DNA of 57,882 nucleotides from Chloroflexota bacterium. GTDB lineage: Bacteria; Chloroflexota; UBA11872; VXOZ01. Location of the stretch: positions 1 to 57,882 of the forward strand of contig JAPOQA010000002.1 of the NCBI GenBank assembly GCA_026710945.1, read 5' to 3'. Each line of letters opens with the position of its first letter. The stretch's first letter is position 1. Of this stretch, positions 1 through 8,339 are shown in pieces. Made by a program: the position numbers and the translations under genes. Under the pieces are notes generated by a model that was given only the letters and a program-made list of their open reading frames with translations, did not search any database and was not told where the DNA came from.

Positions 1-105
1 CAGGAGACCTTTGCATAACCCTCGCCACAGCGCAGATGTCCCCTCTCCCTCGACGGGAGAGGGCTAGAGCCTGCCCCGTACTCGATACGGGGGTGAGGGT
101 GAATC
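1..105. repeat. GAGAGGG palindromic repeat, copy 1
   Basis: Perfect 9-bp inverted repeat CCCTCTCCC/GGGAGAGGG (41-49 and 55-63, loop of five), followed by a GTGAGGG-type tail. The preceding stretch at 3-22 recurs with one mismatch at 2928-2947, so the repeated unit is longer than the palindrome. Bases 70-92 (a CTGCCCC...GGGG motif) recur near 21573-21596 and, in altered form, near 56296-56321. No gene is supported in 1-394. Confidence 0.75.
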
Positions 106-190
106 TCCTGAATTCTCTCCATAGCATACCGATGTTTGCTCGGCTACATCTTGACACTGCACCAGCGCAAGGGGCCACTGCAACATAAAG

Positions 191-232
191 ATCCCCTCAC
201 CCCGACCCTCTCCCCGAGGAGAGGGAGGTTTT
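191..232. repeat. GAGAGGG palindromic repeat, copy 2
   Basis: CCCTCACCCCG lead-in followed by arms CCCTCTCC (206-213) and GGAGAGGG (218-225) with a four-base loop. Same family as the copies at 41-63, 2966-2986 and 47906-47926. Confidence 0.7.
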
Positions 233-394
233 CTCGCCGACAGGTAAGTTACGCAAAGGTCCCCCCAGGGAGAGGGAGTCACTTTGCGCTTGCGGGTCGG
301 TCGTACGCCAATCCCGCCGGTCATATGACAAAGCCTCTATTGAGCGTTTCGCCAGGCTTCCGACCCCGGCAGGAGAAGATGCGTGCCGTTTCGT

Positions 395-1144
395 TCATTG
401 TTTTCGGCCTACCATGAAGCGGGTGAGCAAGCCGAATTGGGGCGGCGCGATTGCGAATGTCTCGCGTAGTGCCGGCGGCGCAGCGGCGAAGCGCGCACGC
501 AACTCTTCAACAGCCTCCGGCGGTGTTTGCTGGCGGGCAACCCAATCGTCAAATTCCAGCATCTTCAGCCAGGTGTGCGTCACCGCAAAGTTGAGGCCCG
601 CAGCGTGAAAGAAACCCCGCCACTCACCTTGGCTCCACTCGCGCACGTGCGAAGGGTCGCGCAGCACCTCCACAGCATTAATCCAGCGGTCCGCGATGGA
701 ATCGTCTGGTGACGTATTGTCCACCACCAAGAAGCGGCCTCCAGCGGTCAGGACACGCGACACTTCCTGCACCACGCGGGCGGGCTGTTGGAAGTGGTGC
801 CCGGTGTAACGGCAAACGACGAGGGAAAAGCTCTCATCGGGAAACGGCAGGTGCTCAGCATTGCCGACGCTGGCTGCAAAATGAGCAATGCCGCGCTCGT
901 AGGCGTTGCGGCAGGCGGTCAAGACCATCTGGGGCGTGATGTCAAAGCCGATGATCTGTCCCGCTGCGCGGGACAGAGCAAAGGCGGCGTGGCCCGCGCC
1001 GGTGCCGACATCCAGTGCGCGGGCATGTTGGCCGGGGCCGGCCTGCTCCACGAGCCAGTCCAGGTCCTCGCCCTCCGCGAAGGCCGCGCTTTGGCTATAC
1101 GCTTCTGCCGCGCGGCCGAACTGTTTCTGAACTTGCTGATACAT
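395..1144 (-). CDS. class I SAM-dependent methyltransferase
   Basis: A 249-residue Rossmann-fold methyltransferase of the UbiE/COQ5-like type. The N-terminal helix (MYQQVQKQFGRAAEAYS) is followed by motif I, LDVGTGAGHAAF, the SAM-binding glycine loop, then an acidic residue in GFDIT. NAEHLPFPDESFSLVVC is the post-motif I/II region, and a VLTAGGRFLVVD strand corresponds to motif III. The substrate cannot be read from sequence; small molecules, quinones and lipids are all possible. I chose the ATG at 1144 because family members begin just before the F-x-x-A-A-x-x-Y helix. An in-frame GTG at 1195 would add 17 residues without homology. It stands alone, and no operon partner is visible. Confidence 0.85.
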   Translation of the reverse strand: MYQQVQKQFGRAAEAYSQSAAFAEGEDLDWLVEQAGPGQHARALDVGTGAGHAAFALSRAAGQIIGFDITPQMVLTACRNAYERGIAHFAASVGNAEHLPFPDESFSLVVCRYTGHHFQQPARVVQEVSRVLTAGGRFLVVDNTSPDDSIADRWINAVEVLRDPSHVREWSQGEWRGFFHAAGLNFAVTHTWLKMLEFDDWVARQQTPPEAVEELRARFAAAPPALRETFAIAPPQFGLLTRFMVGRKQ

Positions 1145-1230
1145 CGTCTCAGATAACCGTATCGCTCCATCAGGCCGGCAGACGAGATGAATCACTTACT
1201 CTAAGGAGAACTTCGCCCATCCCATGCTGT

Positions 1231-1425
1231 CTGCCCGCAAGACTCATTCTGCCTGGGAGACCATCGCGCAGCCCAATTCTGCAGGCGGCAAGACTCCCTC
1301 TCCCCAGGAAGACCCTATACACCCACCTAGCAGGCCGAAAGACTCCCTCTCACCAGAAAGCCCCTGTGCGCCCCTGCCCTGCAGGCCGCAAGACCCCCTT
1401 TCCCTGGGGAGAGGGCCGGTGTGAG
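1231..1425. repeat. degenerate ~50-bp tandem repeat
   Basis: Four diverged units each carry a GCAAGACTC-like core, at 1237, 1288, 1337 and 1388, giving periods of 51, 49 and 51 bases. The last unit runs into a GAGAGGG palindrome (CCTTTCCC/GGGAGAGG, with G-T pairs) at about 1396-1415. No credible coding region was seen in 1145-1818 on either strand. Confidence 0.6.
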
Positions 1426-1818
1426 GGGAATTCTACACCGTTACCGTCTATTGCCGCACGCTCGTCAGGACCGAAAATACATCCTTGGGACCAAGCCGTC
1501 TCATCCGCAGTCCCAAATCATCCGGCCTCCGCTTAATCGCCGCACTCCGCGCGGTTGCACAGCAACGACACAACTGGGCACTCACGGCGGCTGTAACGTT
1601 ACATCCTCAATGGGTCAAGCAGTCTCGATTCAGCAACTCCACGCCTCCGCCTCTCCGCATGGTAAAGGATGCGCCGCACTCAGGGCAACGGGAACATGAC
1701 ACTGGTTTAGTGCTATGCTAGAATCGTGGTTCGGGTGAAGAAGATGACACGTCCTTTGACGAATGGATATATAAGTTTCTTTGTGTACGAAGCTCGTGGC
1801 AAGAAGGAGTTGCTCTTG

Positions 1819-2337
1819 ATGCGGTGGGGTTTGCGCGTTCCCTTGGCGCTCGTCGCGCTTGTGCTTTCGTTGATACTTATCAGCGCATGTGGTGGCGGAG
1901 AGAAAGCAGCCTGGAGTTGGGATGAAGACCCAACGCCCGAGACAGTCGCCTCCACAGATTCCTCTACCAACAAGAAAGATGATGCATGCGAACCGATGCC
2001 GGATTGTATCGAGGTTACCGTGGACCTCAGTAAGGGCAGGGCCGAGGACGGGATGGAGTTATTCGAGACAAAGGGATGCGTCGCCTGTCATCAGGTTGAA
2101 GAAGGCGGCCCCGGCGGCACAATTGGCCCCTTACTTGCCGGCATCGGCGATCCCGCGGCGCGCCCGCAACTGGCGGCGGGTGATGAAGGTGCGGCAGGCA
2201 TTCCCAACACGCCGGAGAACATCTGGCGCTGGGTGCAGTTCCCGCAAAAGATCAAGCCGGGAACGGAAATGGCGCCGCAACCCCTTGATGAGCAAGAGGC
2301 CGCTGACCTGGTGGCGTATCTGCAGACGCTGAAGTAG
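1819..2337 (+). CDS. monohaem c-type cytochrome lipoprotein
   Basis: A 172-residue lipid-anchored cytochrome c. Residues 4-23 form a hydrophobic signal segment ending in the lipobox LISAC (Cys24), so the protein should be tethered to the outer face of the membrane. After an acidic, low-complexity linker comes one class I cytochrome c domain with haem motif CVACH (Cys87, Cys90, His91). A likely axial Met lies in the GTEMAPQPL segment, and the end is DLVAYLQTLK, the typical last helix. The ATG at 1819 has a strong AAGGAG site nine bases upstream; upstream in-frame codons would place the signal peptide too far inside. It is probably co-transcribed with the similar cytochrome that starts 62 bases downstream. 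The redox partner is not encoded nearby. Confidence 0.88.
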   Translation: MRWGLRVPLALVALVLSLILISACGGGEKAAWSWDEDPTPETVASTDSSTNKKDDACEPMPDCIEVTVDLSKGRAEDGMELFETKGCVACHQVEEGGPGGTIGPLLAGIGDPAARPQLAAGDEGAAGIPNTPENIWRWVQFPQKIKPGTEMAPQPLDEQEAADLVAYLQTLK

Positions 2338-2399
2338 TGCCTCCGGCGAACCGCAATTGGCCGCAGAGTTCGTGCGGCTCTTTCAGGGACCCGTAGTCG

Positions 2400-2858
2400 A
2401 TGCGCAGGCTTGTCCAAATCGCTGCGGGCCTATCTCTCGTCACTCTGTTGCTTGCTGCACTTACCGGCTGTCTTCCTTGGGATTCTCAGGAGCAGTCGCC
2501 TGCTCAAACCATCGCGAATGGCGGTTCCCGCGCTTCCGCCAAGCCGCTGCCGACCGTTCCGCCGGGAATTCTGGACAAAGGCAGCGCATCACAGGGCCAA
2601 GCGCTCTTCGCAAGCAAGGGGTGTACTGCTTGCCACAAGATCGGCGGTGAAGGCGGCAGCGCCGGTCCCGCCTTGGACGGCATCGGCGACAGGACGAAGC
2701 GGCCAACGCTGGCAGGCAATCTTAAAAATACGCCGGGGAACTTGTGGCTCTGGATTACGGATCCGCGAGCAGTCAAGCGTGATACCCTCATGGCGTCGCA
2801 GCCGCTCACCGCCCAAGAAGCCGCCGACCTCGTAGCATACCTGGAGACTTTGAAATAG
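2400..2858 (+). CDS. monohaem c-type cytochrome lipoprotein
   Basis: A 152-residue paralogue of the preceding gene. The lipobox is LTGC (Cys24) after a hydrophobic segment, followed by a Ser/Pro-rich linker, the haem motif CTACH (Cys75, Cys78, His79), a probable axial Met131 in TLMASQPL, and the same ending, AADLVAYLETLK. Both have the compact domain seen in cytochromes that feed haem-copper oxidases or alternative complex III, but no oxidase gene is present to decide. The shared C-terminal halves suggest a tandem duplication. No strong ribosome site precedes the ATG, so translation may depend on the upstream gene. Confidence 0.87.
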   Translation: MRRLVQIAAGLSLVTLLLAALTGCLPWDSQEQSPAQTIANGGSRASAKPLPTVPPGILDKGSASQGQALFASKGCTACHKIGGEGGSAGPALDGIGDRTKRPTLAGNLKNTPGNLWLWITDPRAVKRDTLMASQPLTAQEAADLVAYLETLK

Positions 2859-3333
2859 GGGACAGTACGGGCGGGAGGACTCCCTCCCCCTGGGAAGAGA
2901 ACAGGCGAATGATCCCACTCTCCCTGAGGAGACTTTTGCATAACCCTTGCTGGGGCGGGAAAGTCCCCTCTCCCGGCGGGAGAGGGTTAGGGTGAGGGGG
3001 AGATTCCCGCAATCCGGGAGCTTCTTTTGCCGCTATTGCACTCTGGCGTATCGGTCTTGCTGGTATTGAGGACGGGTTAAGCAGAAATGCCCCTCACCCC
3101 GGCCCTCTCCCCAGGGAAAGTGAGTAGTTCTTGCGCATCCGGCCGGGGTTGCGCAAAGGCCTCCTTAGACAACATGACCTGCCTTTCCACTCTTCGTCAA
3201 ACTCAGGACAGGCAAGCTCTGAGAGTCCGCATGCTCGTGCAGACTGCACCTTTGAAACACCCTAGAGCCGAATTGAGTTGAACGCAGGGATGGCAAGGTA
3301 CCGGCCATCCCTGTTGTGCATTAAGATGGTGTC
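2859..3333. repeat. intergenic block of GAGAGGG repeats
   Basis: A perfect palindrome CCCTCTCCC/GGGAGAGGG lies at 2966-2974 and 2978-2986, inside a longer copy of the repeat at 1-105. A half copy (CCCCTCACCCCGGCCCTCTCC) starts at 3090. A CTCAGGACAGGCAAGCTCTGAG-like inverted sequence sits near 3200. I see no gene here. Confidence 0.65.
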
Positions 3334-4227
3334 GTGCCTGCACGAGAGATCGGGATCACCGTGGTTGTTAAATGCTTCGCCAAGATCAACCTGACCCTGG
3401 AGATACTGGGGAAACGCGCCGACGGCTTCCATGAGGTCCGCTCGGTTATGCAGACCGTCGGGCTGGCCGACCGGCTGGAGGTCGCGGCGGCAGACGAACT
3501 ATCCTTCACATGTTCAGACCCCGTGCTGGCAAAGCCGGAAAATCTCGTGTATCGCGCCGCGCGGCTGCTACAGACAGAATTCTCCGTGCGGGCGGGCGCC
3601 GCGCTCCGTCTGGAGAAACGCATACCGGTCGCGGCCGGCTTGGGCGGCGGCAGCAGCGATGCGGCGGGAGCTATCATTGCCCTTAACCGGCTGTGGAATC
3701 TTCAACTATCCCTAACGGAGATGCAGGCACTGGCTGCCGGATTAGGATCGGACGTGCCGTTCTTTCTCACCGGCGGCACGGCGCTTGCCACCGGTCGCGG
3801 TGAACGCATCACACCACTGCCGCCACTGCCGCCGCACTGGGTGGTGCTCGTACCCCTGCCAATCACGCTCAGCACGGCGTCTGTATACGATTCCGTAAAT
3901 CCGTTCGATTACACCGCAGGTGTCGCGACCGCAGATATCGTCGCCGCTGCCCAACACGGCGCGCTCTCATCGCAGACCCGCTGGCACAACGCGCTTGAGC
4001 GCCCCGCCCGCGCGCTCGCGCCCGCCCTCGCGGCAGCACAGGCTGCACTGCTTGACGCTGGCGCGCCACACGCCCACGTCTCCGGCAGCGGCCCGACGGT
4101 GTTCACAGTCTGCCGAGACGAAGCTGCGGCCCGCAGGCTTGCCGACCGCCTCCGGGCGCAGGGGTGCACCGCGGCAATCGTCCCCTTCGTGCAGTCCGGC
4201 TGGACGTGGGGCGGCGCAGTCGCGTAA
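3334..4227 (+). CDS. ispE: 4-diphosphocytidyl-2-C-methyl-D-erythritol kinase
   Basis: IspE phosphorylates the 2-hydroxyl of CDP-methylerythritol with ATP, the fourth step of the non-mevalonate isoprenoid pathway, in the cytosol. The N-terminal KCFAKINLTLEILGKRADGFHEV is the family hallmark, with the catalytic Lys/Asp region and the substrate-binding G-F-H-E. The GHMP-kinase ATP loop is PVAAGLGGGSSDAAG (near residues 97-111), and motif III is HVSGSGPTVF. The length of 297 residues is normal. The start is a GTG; a second GTG nine codons later is also possible because conserved sequence begins just after it. dxr of the same pathway lies about 45 kb away, so the pathway genes are scattered. Confidence 0.95.
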   Translation: MPAREIGITVVVKCFAKINLTLEILGKRADGFHEVRSVMQTVGLADRLEVAAADELSFTCSDPVLAKPENLVYRAARLLQTEFSVRAGAALRLEKRIPVAAGLGGGSSDAAGAIIALNRLWNLQLSLTEMQALAAGLGSDVPFFLTGGTALATGRGERITPLPPLPPHWVVLVPLPITLSTASVYDSVNPFDYTAGVATADIVAAAQHGALSSQTRWHNALERPARALAPALAAAQAALLDAGAPHAHVSGSGPTVFTVCRDEAAARRLADRLRAQGCTAAIVPFVQSGWTWGGAVA

Positions 4228-4311
4228 CACCAGGAGCCAGCTGGAAAAGATTCCGCCCGTTGCTCGCGGCTTATGGTACATTTGTCAGAAGTAATTCAAG
4301 GGGGCGGAGCG

Positions 4312-5706
4312 ATGAATGTCATCTGGATTGTTGCCGACACCTTCCGCAGAGACCACATCGGCGCCTACGGCAATCCCAGGATTCACACGCCTTCCCTCGA
4401 TGCATTGGCCGCCAGGTCAGTCAGGTTCGACAGCCACTATGCCGCCGGCTTTCCCACTATGCCCACGCGGGCAGACCACCATACGGGACGCTGGACGATG
4501 TCCTTCATGGGGTGGGAACCCCTGCCTGCAGGCGTGAACACCATCGCGGAGATGCTGGCGGGGCACGGGTATCATACGGCGGCATCGGTGGACACGCCGT
4601 ACTACCTGCGGGACGGCATGAACTACGACCGGGGCTTTCAGTCCTTTTTCATGCATAGGGGCCAAGATACAATGTGGTCCCTCATACCCCAGCCCGGCTA
4701 CCACAATGAGGCTCTTGACGTCCGTGAGGCCTGGCGTCACGAAGCGGACCGGAATGCCCCACGCACGTTCATGACCGCTATGCAGTGGCTGGAACAGCAC
4801 TATAAAGAGGACTTCTTCCTTTACATCGACACCTGGGACCCGCATGAACCGTGGGATGCGCCGGCTTACTATACGGAGCTCTATTGGCCCGGCTACGACG
4901 GCGAACTGGTGCTGCCACTGTATGGAAACTGGCATGACGCGCCGGGCTACGATGAAGGGCAGGTCCGCAAAGGTCACGCCACCTATTGTGGTGAAGTCAC
5001 CATGGTCGACACGTGGCTGGGCTTCTTGTTGCGGTTCGTCGAGAATATGGGCCTGACAGACACAACCGCCATAATCTTCACGACAGACCATGGCTTCTGC
5101 TTTGGGGAGCATGGCGGCCTGTTCGGCAAGATGAGTGGTGACAAGCGCCCGGACGGGAGCCTGCGGCCTTACGGCGAGCCGGGATCAATGTGGACTCACT
5201 CCCCTCTCTATGAGGAGCTTGTCCACTTGCCGCTCCTGGTTTCCGTCCCGGGTATAGCGCCGGGCCCATACACCGGCCTCAGTTCCGCCATTGACGTCAT
5301 GCCGACCGTCCTTGAACTGCTGGGCGTGGAGATTCCGGCCTCCGTACAAGGCAGGTCCCTGGCTCCCCAAATGCGAGATACCGCGCTACCGGGACGAGAG
5401 TACGTCGTCAGCAGCATTCCCTTTGCCAACCCCGGGGACCCAGTCCACTCAGTGGACAGCCTCCTCCGCACGCTTTCCGCTTATCCCGTAACCACCATCA
5501 CGGCAGGGGAGTGGAGCTTGCTCTATAGCCCGGCAGCCGGACTATCGGAACTTTACAACCTGAACTCCGATCCACATCAGCATTCAAACCTTATCGGCTC
5601 GCACCGGAACGAAGCCAAAGAACTCCATCGTTTTCTGGTTGAGTTTATGGGCGAGACCAACGTGCCGGATCGCTTACTGCAGCCGCGGCTGGAACTGCGT
5701 GTCTAG
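4312..5706 (+). CDS. sulfatase-fold hydrolase with Thr at the nucleophile position
   Basis: Alkaline-phosphatase-superfamily enzyme of 464 residues. The N-terminal metal motif is present (VADTFRRDHIGAYGN, Asp9), as are LYIDTWDPHEPW and TTDHGFCFGEHG, which carry the other metal ligands. In canonical sulfatases the nucleophile lies in C/S-x-P-x-R; here the site reads T49-M-P-T-R53. A Thr cannot be converted to formylglycine, so a phosphodiesterase or phosphatase activity like the Thr-dependent nucleotide pyrophosphatases is more likely than sulfate-ester hydrolysis (inference). The ATG at 4312 has a GGGGCGGAG ribosome site; an in-frame start at 4273 lacks one. There is no signal peptide, so it is probably cytosolic. 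Confidence 0.85.
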   Translation: MNVIWIVADTFRRDHIGAYGNPRIHTPSLDALAARSVRFDSHYAAGFPTMPTRADHHTGRWTMSFMGWEPLPAGVNTIAEMLAGHGYHTAASVDTPYYLRDGMNYDRGFQSFFMHRGQDTMWSLIPQPGYHNEALDVREAWRHEADRNAPRTFMTAMQWLEQHYKEDFFLYIDTWDPHEPWDAPAYYTELYWPGYDGELVLPLYGNWHDAPGYDEGQVRKGHATYCGEVTMVDTWLGFLLRFVENMGLTDTTAIIFTTDHGFCFGEHGGLFGKMSGDKRPDGSLRPYGEPGSMWTHSPLYEELVHLPLLVSVPGIAPGPYTGLSSAIDVMPTVLELLGVEIPASVQGRSLAPQMRDTALPGREYVVSSIPFANPGDPVHSVDSLLRTLSAYPVTTITAGEWSLLYSPAAGLSELYNLNSDPHQHSNLIGSHRNEAKELHRFLVEFMGETNVPDRLLQPRLELRV

Positions 5707-5855
5707 ACGCACTGGGTTCCGTTCCCGCGCATGCCCATTCTCAACAGGGAGAGTCCGAAGAAAAGCAACGTGTTCCCTGCCAGGCTACCGATTCCGGGGC
5801 AAGCGCCGCCCGCTACTTGCGCCGCTCGACAAGGCCGTCCAACTCGACGGCTACG

Positions 5856-5917
5856 CTCGTACATACCCATCGCAATCTCATGACTACTCGTACATACCCA
5901 TCGCAATCTCATGACTA
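5856..5917 (+). repeat. 31-bp perfect tandem duplication spanning a start codon
   Basis: Bases 5856-5886 and 5887-5917 are identical. The second copy contains the ATG (5911) of the GMC oxidoreductase. The first copy's ATG (5880) opens a short out-of-frame peptide, MTTRTYPSQSHD, whose stop at 5916-5918 overlaps that start. Confidence 0.9.
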
Positions 5918-7461
5918 GAAGATACGATCACATAATCGTTGGCGCGGGTTCGGCCGGCGCGGTCTTGGCGGCCCGCCTGACCGAAGACCCCCACCGGTCG
6001 GTGCTGCTGCTCGAGGCCGGGGCGGACTTTCCCTCGGAGGCGCGGGTGCCGCACCCGCTAAAGTACGTCTACGGCGTTGACACAAGCCTCTGGGAGACCG
6101 AACACATATGGAAGTTTCGTGCCCGGGCGACGGATGAAGCCGAGATAGATGTACCGCGCGGCAAGGTCACCGGCGGTTCCAGCGCCGTCAACGACGCGCA
6201 GTTCTTGCGGGCGATGCCGGAAGACTTCGAGCGGTGGGCGTCGTGGGGGAATTCCGAATGGGAGTTCGCGAAAGTCTTACCCTATCTAAAGAAACTGGAA
6301 GCAGACGCGGACTTTCAAAGCGAGCTTCACGGCGCGGACGGTCCCATGTACTTCCACCGGTTTCAGCCCGGCGAATGGGGACCCCAGCAGCACGCGTTCT
6401 ATGAGGCCTGCCGTGACGCCGGGTTTCCCGACTGTCCCGACCACAATTTGCCCCATGCCACAGGCGTAGGACCGCTGGCGTTCAACATTGCGGGCCGCAC
6501 GCGCGTGAGCACGGCCTTCGCCTACCTCAATCCTGCCCGCGTTCGTCCAGGGCTGACTATTCGACCCCGCTGCCTCGTCCACCGCATCATCTTTCAGGGC
6601 AACCGCGCAGTAGGCGTGCGCGCTATCAGCGGGAACGAAACGTTCGACGTCTATGGCGACGAGGTCATTCTCTGCGCCGGGGCGATCGGCTCGCCCCACA
6701 TCCTGGCGCTATCGGGAATCGGACCGGCGGCGCAGTCGCGGCAGTTTGGCATACCCGTCGTGCACGACCTTCCCGGCGTCGGCCGCAATCTTCGCGACCA
6801 CCCGGACGTGCCCATGGCCTGGCGTACGCGAGCAGGATTTCGCCTGTTTACCTCTCAGGTGGCGACGGGCATGGTCACGCTGCGCTATACGGCCTCCGGC
6901 TCCCCCTACACGAATGACCTGGTAATCTACATGGGCAACTACGCGGCGGAACGGCCCATGCGGGGTGCGGACCATCTGATTCCGATAGGAATCGGCGTGA
7001 GCCAGTGCCTCTATTTGGCCCTGAGCCAGGGCGAACTCCGCCTCCAATCCGATGACCCGCGGCAGCAGCCGTATCTCGACTTCAACCTGCTGGACGACTC
7101 GTTCGATCGCTCGCGGCTGTGCGAGAGCATCCGGACCTGCGCCGGGTTGTTCCAACATGCAGCCTTCGCAGACATGGTGGCTGAACGGGTCGCGCCCGCG
7201 AACAATGTCCTTGACGATGACGCTGCCCTGGACGCCTGGATGAAACGCGAGGTGGTCACGGCCCATCACGTCTCAAGTACCTGCAAAATGGGGCCCGCCA
7301 CCGATCCACTGGCCGTGGCGGACCAATACGGCAAGGTGCACGGCGTCGCGGGCCTCCGCATCTGCGACGCATCCATCATGCCCGACACCGTGCGGGCGAA
7401 CCTCAACCACACGGTTATCGCGATTGCGGAAAAAATGGCAGACTTTATCAAGGAACGCTGA
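5911..7461 (+). CDS. GMC-family FAD-dependent oxidoreductase (choline dehydrogenase-like)
   Basis: A 516-residue flavoenzyme that oxidises an alcohol group with FAD. The N-terminal dinucleotide loop is HIIVGAGSAGAVLAARL (Gly11-x-Gly13), followed by VLLLEAG, which holds the Glu that binds FAD ribose. GMC signature 1 appears as PRGKVTGGSSAVNDAQFLR and signature 2 as GAIGSPHILALSGIGPA. The C-terminal pair of active-site segments is AHHVSSTCKMGP and NLNHTVIAIAEKMADF. The substrate is unknown; choline dehydrogenases, alkanol dehydrogenases and sugar oxidases share this outline. No ribosome site is seen, and the start lies in the 31-bp duplication, where a short upstream peptide ends on the start codon. 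It follows the sulfatase-fold gene after 204 bases. Confidence 0.92.
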   Translation: MTRRYDHIIVGAGSAGAVLAARLTEDPHRSVLLLEAGADFPSEARVPHPLKYVYGVDTSLWETEHIWKFRARATDEAEIDVPRGKVTGGSSAVNDAQFLRAMPEDFERWASWGNSEWEFAKVLPYLKKLEADADFQSELHGADGPMYFHRFQPGEWGPQQHAFYEACRDAGFPDCPDHNLPHATGVGPLAFNIAGRTRVSTAFAYLNPARVRPGLTIRPRCLVHRIIFQGNRAVGVRAISGNETFDVYGDEVILCAGAIGSPHILALSGIGPAAQSRQFGIPVVHDLPGVGRNLRDHPDVPMAWRTRAGFRLFTSQVATGMVTLRYTASGSPYTNDLVIYMGNYAAERPMRGADHLIPIGIGVSQCLYLALSQGELRLQSDDPRQQPYLDFNLLDDSFDRSRLCESIRTCAGLFQHAAFADMVAERVAPANNVLDDDAALDAWMKREVVTAHHVSSTCKMGPATDPLAVADQYGKVHGVAGLRICDASIMPDTVRANLNHTVIAIAEKMADFIKER

Positions 7462-7535
7462 CCGCGCGTCGGGTTACTGCTGCCGCCGAGTGCCAAGGCC
7501 CGACTACAGAACGACGATGTAAATCGTGAGGGACT

Positions 7536-8180
7536 ATGTTCGCTGCTCGCACGCTGCAAGTTGCCACAATCGTGCTCTTTACAGGGCTCTGTTTCCTCTT
7601 TACTACCGAAGTTACTGAGGCTTGCTCGTGCGGGGAGACGCCCTCTCCCACCGAGGCGTTGGCGCAGAGCGCAAAAGTGTTCTCCGGTAAAGTCGTGCAC
7701 GTCAGCGGGGGCGACGGCACGCTGCGCGAGCCGGCGCTGCTCAGCGGCTACGTTACGGTAGAGTTCGAAGTGTTCACCGTCTGGAAAGGCCACGGCTATG
7801 CCACCATGTTTATCGAAACGGCATGGTGGAGCGGCAGTTGCGGTGTCGAGTTCTACGTGGGACAGGAATGGCTGGTCTACTCCTACGACGGCGAGACCGC
7901 GGTCCCTTGCAGCCGCACGCGCCACTTGTCGCTTGCGCAGTCGGACATTGACGCGCTGGGTGAAGGCCAAGTGCCTGCCGCGGGAACCAGCGAGCCCTAT
8001 CGACAGTCCGGTCTTCAGATTGAGCGGACGCGCACAACACCTGCCGGGGCCGATGCAGCCACGTCCGCTGAAAGTCCTTTGCAGGAATTTATTCCGGCGT
8101 GGCTGGGCTTTGCGGTGCTCTTAGTTGTGGTGGTGGCAGTGCTGGGTTGGGTGCTGCGGGGAACCAGCCAGAAGGGCTAG
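7536..8180 (+). CDS. TIMP/NTR-like secreted protein with C-terminal membrane anchor
   Basis: A 214-residue exported protein. Residues 8-28 form a signal peptide, and cleavage after Ala29 would leave a mature N-terminus of CSCGETPSPTEALAQS. This is the pattern of bacterial TIMP-like (NTR-fold) domains, in which the N-terminal Cys of tissue inhibitors of metalloproteinases chelates zinc. Further family features are VFSGKVVHV, FEVFTVWKG, a CGVEF segment, LVYSYDG and CSRTRHLS, with paired cysteines. A Ser/Thr-rich linker follows, then one membrane helix (AWLGFAVLLVVVVAVLGWVL) and a short basic tail. Inhibition of a protease is an inference; many bacterial relatives have no known function. Confidence 0.8.
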   Translation: MFAARTLQVATIVLFTGLCFLFTTEVTEACSCGETPSPTEALAQSAKVFSGKVVHVSGGDGTLREPALLSGYVTVEFEVFTVWKGHGYATMFIETAWWSGSCGVEFYVGQEWLVYSYDGETAVPCSRTRHLSLAQSDIDALGEGQVPAAGTSEPYRQSGLQIERTRTTPAGADAATSAESPLQEFIPAWLGFAVLLVVVVAVLGWVLRGTSQKG

Positions 8181-8339
8181 GGCTGTCCTTGCGCTAGGCA
8201 GACCCGTGCGGCTCAGGCCGCAGTCTCGGCAACAGCTCGGCAATGGGCCGAGCCGCCAGCCCGCAGTATTCGCCAGCAGTTGTCCCGCGCGACTATTGCA
8301 GACGGAACAGCGCCTTGTCGTTATGGAATGACCGCTCGC

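Noticed and set aside
7266-7970. 234-codon minus-strand frame
   Set aside because: It overlaps both the GMC oxidoreductase end and the TIMP-like gene, which have strong family evidence.
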